DNA of 61,107 bases from Desulfovibrionaceae bacterium. Its GTDB lineage: Bacteria; Desulfobacterota; Desulfovibrionia; Desulfovibrionales; Desulfovibrionaceae. The notes under the pieces were generated by a model. It was not told the origin of the DNA, did no database searches, and saw only the letters and a program-made list of their open reading frames with translations. Below are positions 51,726 to 61,056 of this stretch, piece by piece (position 1 is the first letter of the stretch; every line of letters starts with the position of its first letter). The stretch is taken from the NCBI GenBank assembly GCA_015709205.1, contig JACCQO010000020.1:1-61107 (forward strand), given 5' to 3'. The translations under genes were made by a program, and so were the position numbers.

Positions 51726-54700
51726 ATGGACATCATCCGTGCGGCAGTCGACAAGCCGGTCGCCGTGCTGGTGGGGGTCATCCTCATCGTGCTCTTCGGC
51801 GTCATCTCGCTGAACTCGCTGCCCTACCAGCTCAGCCCCACGGTCACCGAGCCGGAGATCACCGTCTCCACCACGTGGTCCGGGGCCACGCCCTACGAAA
51901 TGGAGCGCGAGGTCATCGAGGAGCAGGAGAAGGTCCTCAAGGGCATTCCCGGGCTCGTGACCATGGAGTCCACGGCCTACAACGCCTACAGCGAGATCTC
52001 CCTGACCTTCGAGATCGGCACCGACGTGGACAACGCGCTGCTGCGCGTCTCCAACAAGCTCAACGAGGTGCCGGAGTACCCGGACAACGTGGACAAGCCC
52101 GTGATCAGCGCGTCGGGGGCCTCGGCCTCGCCGGTCATCTGGCTGATCCTCAAGCCGCTGCCCGGCAACGACACGCCCATCAACACCTACGGCACGTACT
52201 TCGAAAACGAGGTCCGCCAGCACCTGGAGCGCGTCAAGGGCGTGGCCGACCTGTTCATCTTCGGCGGCACGGACCGCCAGATGCAGGTGATCGTGGACCC
52301 GGACAAACTCTCCGCCTACGGGCTGACCGTGAATCAGGTGGTCCAGGTGCTGGAGTCCGAGAACGCCAACGTCTCCGCCGGGGTGCTGGGCGTGGGCCGC
52401 CGCGACTACCGCATCCGCACCGTGGGCCAGTTCAATTCGCCGGAGCAGATCGAGCGGACCGTGATCACGTCCTCGGGCCAGCGGCGCATCACCGTCGCCG
52501 ACGTGGCCCGGGTGGAGTTCGGCTACGAGAAGCTGCAGAACGCCATGCTGCTCAACGGCGAGCGGGGCATCGTCTGCGGCGTGGAGCCCGAGACCGGGGC
52601 CAACATCCTCGAACTGACCGACGCCATGGAAGCCGCGGTCAATGACCTCAACGCAGGCAGGCTCAAGGAACAGGGCGTCTACCTGGAATGGAACTACGAC
52701 CAGCGGCCCTACATCAACGGCGCCATCGATCTGGTCAGTCGGAACATCATGGTCGGCGCGATCCTGGCCGTCATCGTGCTGCTCACCTTCCTGCGCTCGG
52801 CCTCGTCCACGTTCATCGTGGCCGCGGCCATCCCCATCAGCGCCGTGGGCTGCTTCATCTTCCTGAACGTGATGCACCGCACCCTGAACGTGGTCAGCCT
52901 TGCGGGCATCAGCTTCGCCGTGGGCATGCTCGTGGACAACGCCATCGTGGTCCTGGAAAACATCGACCGGCACAGGAAGAAACTCGGCAAGAGTCCCCTG
53001 CGGGCCTCGCTGGACGGCGCCAAGGAGGTCTACGGCGCGGTGCTCGCGTCCACGGCCACCACCGTGGCCGTGTTCCTGCCCGTGGTCTTCATGGAGCAGG
53101 AGGCCGGGCAGCTCTTCAAGGACATCGCCATCGCCGTGACCAGCGCGATCCTGCTCTCCATGCTCGTGTCCGTGTGGGTCATCCCGACCATGGCGACCCG
53201 GCTGTTCGCCATCTCCGAGCGCCGCGCGAAAAGGCGCAACGGCAACGGGACCAGAATCCCGGTCGGCTCGGCGCTCAAGGCCGGGGACAAGGTCGGTGGG
53301 GTGGTCATGCGCCTTCTCATGGCCATGGTGCGGCTGGCCACGCGCAACTGGGCCACGCGCGTCGTGACCATCGGCACGCTGACCACCGTGGCCGTGGGCC
53401 TGGCATGGGGCCTGATGCCCAAGATGGAATACCTGCCCCAGGGCAACCGCAACCTGCTGCTGAACATCATGATCCCCCCGCCGGGCCTGTCCTACGAGGA
53501 GCGGCGGGACATCGGCAAGTACGTCTGGAGCCGGATCGAGCCGCTCCGGGACAAGGAGGAGGTCGAGCTTCCCGGCCTGGGCAGGGTGCCGGGCGTGAAG
53601 ACGGTCTTCTACGTGGGGGCCGACCGGATCATGATCTTCGGCGCCATCTCCACGCAGGAGGACCGCGCCGGCGAACTGGTGCCCTTCATGTCCGGGCTGA
53701 TGAACTCCATCCCCGGCATGTTCGGCGTCAGCCTCCAGGCCGGCGTGTTCCAGGAGGATCTGGGCGGCGGCCGGGCCATCGACGTGGACCTCTCCAATCC
53801 GGACATGACCAAGCTGGTCGGCGGCACCGGCGCGCTGTTCGGCGCGCTCGCGCAGGCCATTCCCGGGGCGCAGATCCGGCCCGTGCCGTCGCTGGAACTG
53901 CTCTTCCCCGAGGTGCGCCTCATCCCGGACCGCGACCGGCTCCGGGCCGCGTCCATGACCACCGAGGAACTGGGCGTGATCATGGACGTGCTCATGGACG
54001 GCAGGGCCGTGGACGACTTCAAGCAGGAGGGCGAAAAGAAGATCGACCTCGTGGTCAAGGCCGACGACGAACGCTACGACACGCCCGAAAAGCTGTACGA
54101 CGCGCTGGTCTACACCGAGGAGGGACGCACCGTGCCCGTGTCCTCGCTGGCCACGCTCGACCGCGTCAACGGCATGAACCAGATCCGCCACCTGGAGCGC
54201 GACCGGACCATCACCCTGGAGGTGACGCCGCCCAAGACCATGCCGCTGGAGCAGGCCATGGACGTGATCACGAGCGTGGTGGGCTCGATGTCGAACGGGC
54301 CGCTGGAGGGCCTCGACTTCAAGATGAGCGGCGCGGCGGACAAGCTGACCACGGCGCGCTCCGCGCTGCAGTGGAACTTCCTGCTGGCCGTGCTCATCAC
54401 CTATCTGCTGATGGCCGCGCTGTTCGAGAACTTCATCTACCCCCTGGTGGTCCTGTTCACGGTGCCGCTGTCCGCGGGCGGCGGCATGGCCGGGCTCTGG
54501 CTGGAGAACACCCTGGTGCGCCAGCAGCCCCTGGACATCCTGACCATGCTCGGCTTCATCATCCTGGTCGGCGTGGTGGTCAACAACGCCATCCTCATCG
54601 TCCACCAGGCCCTGGTGAACATCCGCGAACTGGGCATGGAGCACCGCGAGGCCGTGCTCGAATCGGTGCACACGCGCATCCGGCCCATCTTCATGTCCGC

Positions 54701-54941
54701 GACCACGTCCATCTTCGGCATGCTGCCGCTGGCCGTGGTGCCCGGGCCGGGCGCGGAGCTGTACGCGGGGCTGGGCAGCGTGGTGCTGGGCGGCCTGGCC
54801 TTCTCCACCATGTTCACCCTGTTCGTCACCCCGTCCATGCTCCTGTTCTTCCTGGGCATGGAAGGGAAGCGGCCGGACGACGGGAGCGGCCCCGGCGCGC
54901 CGGAGCATCCGGACGGGCCCGAGGGGGCCGCGGCCGCCTGA
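51726..54941 (+). CDS. RND-family efflux permease (HAE1-like)
   Basis: The inner-membrane proton-driven pump, 1071 residues, with the RND plan of twelve membrane helices and two large periplasmic loops. The helix-4 motif is VGMLVDNAIVVLENIDRH, where many drug pumps have VDDA; a single Asp therefore carries the relay. The helix-10 segment is GVVVNNAILIVHQAL, with Asn at the place of the relay lysine. These changes are common in some RND groups, and the substrate cannot be read from sequence. It begins three bases after the adaptor stop. Two hairpins follow its stop. Confidence 0.94.
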   Translation: MDIIRAAVDKPVAVLVGVILIVLFGVISLNSLPYQLSPTVTEPEITVSTTWSGATPYEMEREVIEEQEKVLKGIPGLVTMESTAYNAYSEISLTFEIGTDVDNALLRVSNKLNEVPEYPDNVDKPVISASGASASPVIWLILKPLPGNDTPINTYGTYFENEVRQHLERVKGVADLFIFGGTDRQMQVIVDPDKLSAYGLTVNQVVQVLESENANVSAGVLGVGRRDYRIRTVGQFNSPEQIERTVITSSGQRRITVADVARVEFGYEKLQNAMLLNGERGIVCGVEPETGANILELTDAMEAAVNDLNAGRLKEQGVYLEWNYDQRPYINGAIDLVSRNIMVGAILAVIVLLTFLRSASSTFIVAAAIPISAVGCFIFLNVMHRTLNVVSLAGISFAVGMLVDNAIVVLENIDRHRKKLGKSPLRASLDGAKEVYGAVLASTATTVAVFLPVVFMEQEAGQLFKDIAIAVTSAILLSMLVSVWVIPTMATRLFAISERRAKRRNGNGTRIPVGSALKAGDKVGGVVMRLLMAMVRLATRNWATRVVTIGTLTTVAVGLAWGLMPKMEYLPQGNRNLLLNIMIPPPGLSYEERRDIGKYVWSRIEPLRDKEEVELPGLGRVPGVKTVFYVGADRIMIFGAISTQEDRAGELVPFMSGLMNSIPGMFGVSLQAGVFQEDLGGGRAIDVDLSNPDMTKLVGGTGALFGALAQAIPGAQIRPVPSLELLFPEVRLIPDRDRLRAASMTTEELGVIMDVLMDGRAVDDFKQEGEKKIDLVVKADDERYDTPEKLYDALVYTEEGRTVPVSSLATLDRVNGMNQIRHLERDRTITLEVTPPKTMPLEQAMDVITSVVGSMSNGPLEGLDFKMSGAADKLTTARSALQWNFLLAVLITYLLMAALFENFIYPLVVLFTVPLSAGGGMAGLWLENTLVRQQPLDILTMLGFIILVGVVVNNAILIVHQALVNIRELGMEHREAVLESVHTRIRPIFMSATTSIFGMLPLAVVPGPGAELYAGLGSVVLGGLAFSTMFTLFVTPSMLLFFLGMEGKRPDDGSGPGAPEHPDGPEGAAAA

Positions 54942-54942
54942 C

Positions 54943-55015
54943 CGCAACCGGCCCGCGCGGGCCGGTTGCGATGCGCGAAGGCAAAGCCCCCCGGCGCAGG
55001 GTGCCGGGGGGCTTT
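54943..55015 (+). terminator. two tandem hairpins after the RND permease gene
   Basis: The first, 54943-54970, is a perfect 12-bp stem directly after the stop. The second, 54983-54995 with 55003-55015, is a perfect 13-bp stem ending in TTTG. Confidence 0.75.
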
Positions 55016-55116
55016 GTTAACGTTTGGTTAAGTCGCCCGCGGCCGTTAAAGAAACCCCAACGCAATACCGATAGGACAAGAGTAAGGGGAACGAGTCGTC
55101 AACAGGGGGTCGAGTC

Positions 55117-55533
55117 ATGTTGGACTATTACCGGTTCAAGGACGCATACGATTTGATGCTGCAGGGCCGGATCGATGAGGCCAAGAAATTGCTTACGGAT
55201 CTGCAGACCAAGTACATCGAGGTCTGCGAGGAGAACACGATCCTCAAGACGCAGATCCAGGAGTTCGAGGATATCCTTTATCTGGCCAAGAATCTGGTCT
55301 ACGACGGATCGCACTACTGGCTGATGACCGGTTCCATCAAGCAGGGGCCGTTCTGCCGCAACTGCTACGACAAGACCGGCCAGCTCATCCGCCTGAACGA
55401 GGCGGCCAAGGGCTGGAAGTGCTACACCTGCGGCACGCGCTACGGCGACCGCGAAAGCGCGCGTTTTTCGCTGGACATCGACGCGGAGAACGTCAAACGG
55501 CCCACGGCCAAGGTCATCCCGCTGTACAAGTAG
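55117..55533 (+). CDS. coiled-coil plus zinc-ribbon protein of unknown function
   Basis: A 138-residue soluble protein. Residues 1-60 are helical and coiled-coil-like (LLTDLQTKYIEVCEENTILK and onward), and the second half has two CxxC pairs (CRNC near 81 and CYTC near 104), a likely zinc ribbon. I do not recognise a named family. AGGGGG lies about 12 bases before the ATG. The 101-bp upstream gap has TTAAC (55017-55021) and GTTAA (55027-55031) as an inverted repeat, with a third GTTAA at 55045. It has its own terminator and probably its own promoter. Confidence 0.78.
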   Translation: MLDYYRFKDAYDLMLQGRIDEAKKLLTDLQTKYIEVCEENTILKTQIQEFEDILYLAKNLVYDGSHYWLMTGSIKQGPFCRNCYDKTGQLIRLNEAAKGWKCYTCGTRYGDRESARFSLDIDAENVKRPTAKVIPLYK

Positions 55534-55570
55534 GGTTTCACCCGCACGGCCTCTCTGTCGCATACCGAAG

Positions 55571-55602
55571 ACGGGCGCGCCCACGGCGCGCCCGTTTGTT
55601 TT
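55571..55602 (+). terminator. intrinsic terminator after the zinc-ribbon gene
   Basis: A perfect 11-bp stem (55571-55581 with 55585-55595), CAC loop and a T-rich tail. Confidence 0.88.
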
Positions 55603-55694
55603 CGGCGGGTGGGGCCCGTTCCCCGCCCCGCTCCCGTCCCGCCCGTCCCGTCTTGCCGCTTTACAAGAACGCCGCCCGATGCTTTGTTGCGCAC

Positions 55695-56594
55695 ATGCAA
55701 CGCTTCACCGTGTATCTGGCCGCCGAGGGCTTTGTGGACGAACTGGTCGCCGAGCTCGGCGGCCGCGTGACCCAGGTGCGCGACCGGCTCGTGTTCGCGC
55801 AGGGCGAGCCCGTGGACGCGGCCTGGGCCCAGAACGTCTGGCTCGATCCCCAGTACCTGCCCGTGGCCTCCATCGGCGACGCCGTGAAGAAGCTCAAGGC
55901 CGTGCAGCGCAACTGGGCGCTCTTTTCCGTGGACCACCACCGCCGCGCCGCGCTCATCCAGGAACAGCTTCCCAGGGTCTCGGCCAGACCCCTGGCCTTC
56001 GGCGATCCCGCGCCCACGGCCCCGCTGGGGTCCTGGACCCTGCTGGAGCCCGGCCTGGTCCTGGCCTCGGCCGCGTGCTCCTCGCCCTTCGCCCACGGCG
56101 GGGCGCGCTTCGTGGAGGACCGCGAGGGCCCGCCCAGCCGGGCCTACCTCAAGCTCTGGGAGGCCCTCACCCTGGCCGGGACGTTGCCGCGGCCCGGGGA
56201 ACTCTGCCTGGACCTGGGGTCGAGCCCGGGCGGCTGGTCCTGGGTGCTGGCGCGCCTGGGCGCACGCGTGTTCAGCGTGGACAAGGCCGACCTCGCGCCC
56301 GGCGTGGCGGCCATGGCCAACGTGGAGCACTGCCGGGGCAGCGGCTTCGGCCTGGACCCGCGCCACTGCGGCCCGGTGGACTGGCTCTTCTCGGACATGG
56401 CCTGCTATCCGGACCGCCTCCTGCAGCTCGTCACGCGCTGGCTGGAGCAGGGCGAGTGCCGCCGCTTCGTGTGCACCCTCAAGTTCCAGGGCGCAACGGA
56501 CCACGCGACCGCGCGGGCGTTCGCGGCCGTGGAGGGCTCGCGCCTGGTGCACCTGCACCACAACAAGCACGAGCTTACGTGGATGAAATTGTAG
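55695..56594 (+). CDS. RlmM/FtsJ-like ribose 2'-O-methyltransferase
   Basis: A 299-residue SAM-dependent methyltransferase of the FtsJ class, most like RlmM, which methylates C2498 of 23S rRNA in E. coli. The N-terminal part is THUMP-like; the catalytic half has LDLGSSPGGWSWVLA (SAM motif) and the KDKE-type residues in AYLKLWEAL, LFSDMAC, CTLKFQG and NKHELTWM. It is shorter than E. coli RlmM (about 366). The ATG at 55695 has no clear ribosome-binding site. The 3' end overlaps the convergent thymidine phosphorylase gene by 20 bp. Confidence 0.82.
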   Translation: MQRFTVYLAAEGFVDELVAELGGRVTQVRDRLVFAQGEPVDAAWAQNVWLDPQYLPVASIGDAVKKLKAVQRNWALFSVDHHRRAALIQEQLPRVSARPLAFGDPAPTAPLGSWTLLEPGLVLASAACSSPFAHGGARFVEDREGPPSRAYLKLWEALTLAGTLPRPGELCLDLGSSPGGWSWVLARLGARVFSVDKADLAPGVAAMANVEHCRGSGFGLDPRHCGPVDWLFSDMACYPDRLLQLVTRWLEQGECRRFVCTLKFQGATDHATARAFAAVEGSRLVHLHHNKHELTWMKL

Positions 56595-57927
56595 CCAGGA
56601 CCGGCGAGGGGGGCGGGCCCGGAACGGGGGCGCCGTCTTCCGGCATGCGGATGTCCCAGGCCGTGCCCAGGATGGGCAGGGCCGCTTCGAGCTGCGCGGG
56701 TTCGGAGTAGCGGATCTCGGCCAGGGGCTCGCCCGAGGCCGCGCGGTCGCCGGTCTTCTTGCGCAGGATCACGCCGCAGAGCGGGTCGATGGGCGCGTTC
56801 TTGACCAGCCGCCCCGCGCCCAGCCGCACGCAGCCCCGGCCCACGGCCAGGGCGTCCACCCCGGCCACCACCCCGTCCCGTTCCGCGCGCAGCACGTGGC
56901 TGCGCGGAGCGCGGCCCAACCGGCGCGCCTCGCGCAGCGTGGCCATGTCCGCGCCCTGGGCCTCGGCCATGGCCAGGAACCGGGCCAGGGCCGATCCGTC
57001 CCGCAGCGTGGCCAGGGCCCGCGCCGCGCCTTCCCCGGGCGTGGCCGCGCGGCCGCCCAGGACGAGCATGGCTCCGGCCACGGCCCCGCACACGGCCTGC
57101 AGGTCCGCGCAGCCCGGCGGCTCCTCGCCGCGCAGCAGGGCCAGGGCTTCCTCGACCTCCAGCGCGTTGCCCACGCGCGCCCCCAGGGGCTCGTCCATGG
57201 CCGTGACCAGGGCCGTGACGCGCACCCCGGCCCGCGCGCCGATGTCGGCCATGGCCCGGGCCAGTTCCGTGGCGCCGGCCGCGTCGGGCATGAACGCGCC
57301 GCGCCCGGCCTTGACGTCGAGCACCAGCCCGTCGAGGTTCTCGGCCAGCTTCTTGCTCATGATCGAGGCCGCGATGAGTCCGGCGTGGGCCACGGTGCCG
57401 GTCACGTCGCGCAGGGCGTAGAGCTTCTTGTCCGCGGGCGCGATGTCCGCGGTCTGCCCGGCGAAGCACAGCCCGGTTGCGCCGAGCACGCGCGCGAAGC
57501 GGCGCAGGGAGAGGTCCGTGCGCAGGCCGGGGATGGCTTCGAGCTTGTCCAGGGTGCCGCCCGTGTGCCCCAGGCCGCGCCCCGAGAGCTTGGGCACGAC
57601 CACGCCGCAGGCCGCGGCCATGGGCCCGGTCAGGAGCGAGACCTTGTCGCCCACCCCGCCGGTGGAGTGCTTGCCGATCTTGGGCCCGGCCACGTCGGAG
57701 AGGTCCGCGCGCACGCCCGAGGCGAGCATGGCCTGGGTCAGCGCGTGCGTCTCCCGGCGGCTCAACCCCTGGAAATAGATGGCCATGAGCAGGGCCGCGG
57801 CCTGGTAGTCCGGACACCGCCCGGCCGTGAAATCGCGCACGAACGCGGCCAGCTCCCGGGAGGTGAGTTCCTGGCCGTCGCGCTTGGCCTCGATGCAGGC
57901 GAGCATGTCGCGGTCCACGCGGTTCAT
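56575..57927 (-). CDS. deoA: thymidine (pyrimidine-nucleoside) phosphorylase
   Basis: Splits thymidine or other pyrimidine nucleosides with phosphate; 450 residues, family length. Signatures are KIGKHSTGGVGDKVSLL (phosphate site), VVVPKLSGRGLGHTGGTLDKLE, DVTGTVAHAGLIAASIMSKK (substrate site) and the C-terminal VDALAVGRGCVRLGAGR domain. The ATG at 57927 is preferred over a TTG at 57945. A weak GGGG ribosome-binding site is present. The nearby genes are not from nucleoside salvage. Confidence 0.94.
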   Translation of the reverse strand: MNRVDRDMLACIEAKRDGQELTSRELAAFVRDFTAGRCPDYQAAALLMAIYFQGLSRRETHALTQAMLASGVRADLSDVAGPKIGKHSTGGVGDKVSLLTGPMAAACGVVVPKLSGRGLGHTGGTLDKLEAIPGLRTDLSLRRFARVLGATGLCFAGQTADIAPADKKLYALRDVTGTVAHAGLIAASIMSKKLAENLDGLVLDVKAGRGAFMPDAAGATELARAMADIGARAGVRVTALVTAMDEPLGARVGNALEVEEALALLRGEEPPGCADLQAVCGAVAGAMLVLGGRAATPGEGAARALATLRDGSALARFLAMAEAQGADMATLREARRLGRAPRSHVLRAERDGVVAGVDALAVGRGCVRLGAGRLVKNAPIDPLCGVILRKKTGDRAASGEPLAEIRYSEPAQLEAALPILGTAWDIRMPEDGAPVPGPPPSPVLATISST

Positions 57928-58104
57928 GGGTCGGTTGTGCCCCAATCGGGTCCGGGCGGCAACAGCAACCCGGGCGGTTTTCGCGGCGAGGAGCCGGAGC
58001 GGGCGGCCGGAAGGCAGGCCAGGGCCCGGGCGGCGGCAAAAACTCCTCGCGCCCGCCCGCGCTCTCGCTTAGGATCGAACCCCGGCGCGCGTCAGGCGCA
58101 CAAG

Positions 58105-58143
58105 CCGGACGCACGGATCGGACGCACGGATCGGACGCACGGG
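58105..58143. repeat. 13-bp tandem repeat, three copies
   Basis: Units 58105-58117, 58118-58130 and 58131-58143 differ only at their first or last base. They lie 34 bp before the rhodanese start. Confidence 0.9.
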
Positions 58144-58177
58144 CAAGGCCGGGCGGCAGGGAATCGGCCCCGCGGAA

Positions 58178-58711
58178 ATGTTCCCCCGGAAAAACCCCCA
58201 CGGAAAGCTCATGGACTGGCTGCTGCTGGCGTTGATTCTTTTCCTGGTCCTCTGGGATCCCTTCTGGCGGCTGCTCGGCGTGCGCCAGCTCTTTCCCTGG
58301 GAGCTCAAGCGCATCCTGCGCGAGCACCCGGAATCCGTGCGCCTCGTGGACGTGCGCACGGACCTGGAGCACGCCCTGGTGCGCATCCCCGGCGCGATCA
58401 GCGACCCGGCCCTGGAGTTCGCGCGCACGCCGGTCGGCGGGGATGCCTCCTCGTCCGGGGCCGCGCCCCTGCCCGGCGATGCGTCCTTGTCCGGCAATGC
58501 CCCGCGCACCGTGGTCGTGTGCATGACCGGGCACCGCTCGCCCCTGGCCGCCTGGCTGCACCGCCGCGCCACGGGTCGCGAGACCTGGAACCTGACCTGG
58601 GGCATGGTCGGCTGGCTGCTCTTCGGCGGGCCCTCCGCGTTCGGGCGGCCGAAGCGGGATCGGCAACGGAAACGCGATATGAACACACGCAACCACGGAG
58701 ACGACGCATGA
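58178..58711 (+). CDS. membrane-anchored rhodanese-like protein
   Basis: A 177-residue protein with one N-terminal membrane segment (MDWLLLALILFLVLW, about 12-26) and a rhodanese domain (VRLVDVRTDLEHALVRIPGA). The active-site Cys is in VVVCMTGHRSPLAAWL. A low-complexity insert (about 88-106) separates the two halves. Rhodaneses move sulfane sulfur. The ATG at 58178 is used; an ATG at 58211, directly before the membrane segment and with GGAAAG upstream, is equally possible. Its stop overlaps the darP start in ATGA. Confidence 0.88.
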   Translation: MFPRKNPHGKLMDWLLLALILFLVLWDPFWRLLGVRQLFPWELKRILREHPESVRLVDVRTDLEHALVRIPGAISDPALEFARTPVGGDASSSGAAPLPGDASLSGNAPRTVVVCMTGHRSPLAAWLHRRATGRETWNLTWGMVGWLLFGGPSAFGRPKRDRQRKRDMNTRNHGDDA

Positions 58712-59280
58712 GCGCAGCCCGGCGCAGGCGGGAGTGGGACGGAGACGGCGGGGACGGCTGGGGCGGGGAGTGGGACGACGCGCCCGCGCGGCCCAGCAAG
58801 TCGCAGATGAAGCGCGAGATGACCGCGTTGCAGGACCTCGGCCGCGAACTGGCCGGTCTGCCCGCGGAAACGCTGCGCGGCATGGACATGCCGCCCGTCC
58901 TGCTCGCGGCGCTGGAGGATTTCCGCGCCATGGTCAAGCACGAGGCGCGGCGGCGGCAGTTGCAGTACATCGGCAAGCTGATGCGCGAGGCGGACGCCGA
59001 GGCCCTGCGCGCGGCTCTGGACGCGGCCCGCGAGCCCGGCCGCGACGCCGCGCGCGAGCAGCACCGCCTGGAGCGGCTGCGCGACGAGCTTTTGGACGGC
59101 GGTCCCGAGGCCGTGGGCCGCTTCGTGGACCAGTGCCCTGGGGCCGAACCCCGAAAGCTCGCCCACCTGGTGCGCGAGGCGCAGAAGGAGCGCGCCGAAA
59201 ACCGGCCGCCCAAACAGTACCGCGCCCTGTTCCGCTACCTGCGCGAACTGGGCTGCGGCGCGGACGGCGACCGGCCCTGA
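58708..59280 (+). CDS. darP: ribosome biogenesis factor DarP (YjgA/DUF615)
   Basis: A 190-residue protein of the DUF615 family; the E. coli member DarP helps the late assembly of the 50S subunit. Recognised by PSKSQMKREMTALQDLGREL, LEDFRAMVKHEARRRQLQYIG, HRLERLRDELLD and the C-terminal RKLAHLVREAQKERAENRPP. The N-terminal 25 residues are rich in Gly, Asp and Trp. GGAG precedes the ATG, which overlaps the rhodanese stop, so the two are co-translated. Confidence 0.92.
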   Translation: MSAARRRREWDGDGGDGWGGEWDDAPARPSKSQMKREMTALQDLGRELAGLPAETLRGMDMPPVLLAALEDFRAMVKHEARRRQLQYIGKLMREADAEALRAALDAAREPGRDAAREQHRLERLRDELLDGGPEAVGRFVDQCPGAEPRKLAHLVREAQKERAENRPPKQYRALFRYLRELGCGADGDRP

Positions 59281-59314
59281 GGCCGCGCCCGGAAGCCCCC
59301 ACGCGATTCTTCGC

Positions 59315-59351
59315 AAAAAAAAAGCGCCCGCCCCCTTGCGGGGGCGGGCGC
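59315..59351 (-). terminator. intrinsic terminator of the REC-TPR gene
   Basis: A perfect 12-bp stem (59324-59335 with 59340-59351) followed on the minus strand by nine Ts (59323-59315). It also lies after darP on the plus strand. Confidence 0.92.
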
Positions 59352-59375
59352 ACCATTTTCCTCCTCCGGCCGGCG

Positions 59376-60635
59376 CTACGCGCCTTCCTCCAGCGGGTCC
59401 AGCAGGGCTCCCCGGCTCCCCTTCTCGTCGTGCCCGTCGTGGCCCACGTAGGCCTTGACCGTGTACTTGACCACGGCCCACACGTCGCCCAGCGCGGCCT
59501 TGCGGTCGCGGGGCGCACGCGGCGCGTGCACGCCCTCGATGCCCGGCAGGACCGGGCCCGCGGGCGCGAGGGTCACGCCCATGATGCGCCGGAATACGGC
59601 GCGGGGGCGGCCGAAGCGGCCGTTGCGGCCCAGCTCCTTGGCGAGCATGGCCGCGGCGCGGTTGGGGCGCTCGGCGAAGTGGCAGACGCGCTTCATCTCC
59701 TCGAACAGGCGCGGGTTCTCGCCCGCGCCCCTGGCCGAGCGCTTGTTGCACAGCGCCGCGATCTCGAAGCACGCGGCCGCCTGGGAAAAATCCCCGCCCT
59801 TGACGTAGTCGCGGGCGATGTTCACGCACGGGTCGCCCGCGTGCGGCGCGCGCTCGCGCAGTCTGAGCGCCGCGCGCACGGCCCGGTTGGGCTCGCCCGA
59901 ACGGGTGAAGGCGCGCACGGCCATGTGCATATAATGTATGTAGCGGTTCGGGTGGCCCTGCCCGCGCCAGGCCTCGGCCAACCCCACGTAGGCGTCGCCG
60001 CTGCCGCCGCTGGCCGCGGCCTGCTCGGCCGCGCGCGAGAATTCGGCGATGGCCTTGGCGTACTGGGCCGCCTCCAGGAACACGCGCCCGCGCTCCAGGG
60101 CGCGCAGCTCGGCGCGCGCGGCGTCCAGCTCGCCGCGGCGGCGGGCCACCTCGCGCTGGAACTCGGCCTCGTCGGGCTCCTCTTCGCCGCGCGCAAACGC
60201 CAGGGCCGAGGCGGACGCGGAAAAGGCCCGCATGGTGCCCTTCATGGCCCGTTCCAGGTGCCCGGCCAACGACTGCACGGAATAGGGGCGGATCAGGTAG
60301 CCCGCGCAGCCCGCCTCCAGGGCTTCCAGGACCTGGCCGCGGGTGTTGCCGGGCGAGGCCATGACCACGGGCAGCCGGCGGCGCAGCTCCGGGTGCATGC
60401 GCACCAGGCGCATGAACTCCAGGCCGTCCATGTCTTCGAGCTTGTCGTCGAGCAGGACCACGTCCGCGGGCTTGCGCGCCAGGCGCTCGGCGGCCTCGGC
60501 GCCGTTGCTGAAGAGCTGCGGCTCGGGCAGGCCGAGGCGCCGCAGGCATTCCTTGTCCACGCGCGCGTGGGCCTCCTCGCCGCTGACCACGATGATGTCC
60601 AGGGTTGCGGGGCTCTGGGCTTGGGCGACGTGCAT
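59376..60635 (-). CDS. receiver-domain protein with TPR-like C-terminus
   Basis: A 419-residue cytoplasmic protein. An N-terminal REC domain (about 10-130) has the phospho-acceptor D63 in VVLLDDKLEDMDG, acidic residues E20-E21, and S94. The conserved lysine is replaced by R116 (GYLIRPYS), so its phosphorylation switch may be weakened. A helical linker and TPR-like repeats follow (KAIAEFSRAAEQAAASG, DAYVGLAEAWRGQGHPN, VNIARDYVKGGDFSQAAACF). There is no DNA-binding or enzymatic output. AGGAAG precedes the ATG. No kinase is adjacent. Confidence 0.85.
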   Translation of the reverse strand: MHVAQAQSPATLDIIVVSGEEAHARVDKECLRRLGLPEPQLFSNGAEAAERLARKPADVVLLDDKLEDMDGLEFMRLVRMHPELRRRLPVVMASPGNTRGQVLEALEAGCAGYLIRPYSVQSLAGHLERAMKGTMRAFSASASALAFARGEEEPDEAEFQREVARRRGELDAARAELRALERGRVFLEAAQYAKAIAEFSRAAEQAAASGGSGDAYVGLAEAWRGQGHPNRYIHYMHMAVRAFTRSGEPNRAVRAALRLRERAPHAGDPCVNIARDYVKGGDFSQAAACFEIAALCNKRSARGAGENPRLFEEMKRVCHFAERPNRAAAMLAKELGRNGRFGRPRAVFRRIMGVTLAPAGPVLPGIEGVHAPRAPRDRKAALGDVWAVVKYTVKAYVGHDGHDEKGSRGALLDPLEEGA

Positions 60636-60970
60636 GAGCTTCTTCCTCGCGTTGGGGTGACGGTCCCGATCTCGCGGGCACGGCCGGGGTGGGGCTGTGC
60701 GGGAAGGCCGGGAGGAGCGGCGCGGCGCGCCGTCCTTCACCCGTCTCATCGGCGGTCCGGTGGGGGGCTTTAGGAATTTTCCGGAGGCTTAACGCTTTTG
60801 TTCGCGGGGCCCGCAAGGGGTCGCAACGCCGTTTTCCGAGGTTTTTTTCGAGAAGGGGATAAAGGACAATTTTTACGATAACTATCCAATTTATTTGGGT
60901 ATGAGAGATTGAAAGGAAACCTTTTTGACGCTCGGAGCCAATAAAAAACGCACTTGGCAAAAAAATGTCG

Positions 60971-60999
60971 TTGACAGGTGGGGGCCCCCCATGTAGAAC
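60971..60999 (+). promoter_or_regulatory. strong promoter, probably of an rRNA operon
   Basis: TTGACA (60971-60976), exactly 17 bp, TAGAAC (60994-60999). AT-rich tracts (about 60936-60968, with A6 and A7 runs) lie directly upstream like an UP element. The preceding 60636-60935 holds no gene. Confidence 0.65.
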
Positions 61000-61056
61000 C
61001 CGCTTCTCGCAACGAGGAACGGCGACGGCAACGCGGCCGACTCCTCAAGCGATCGG

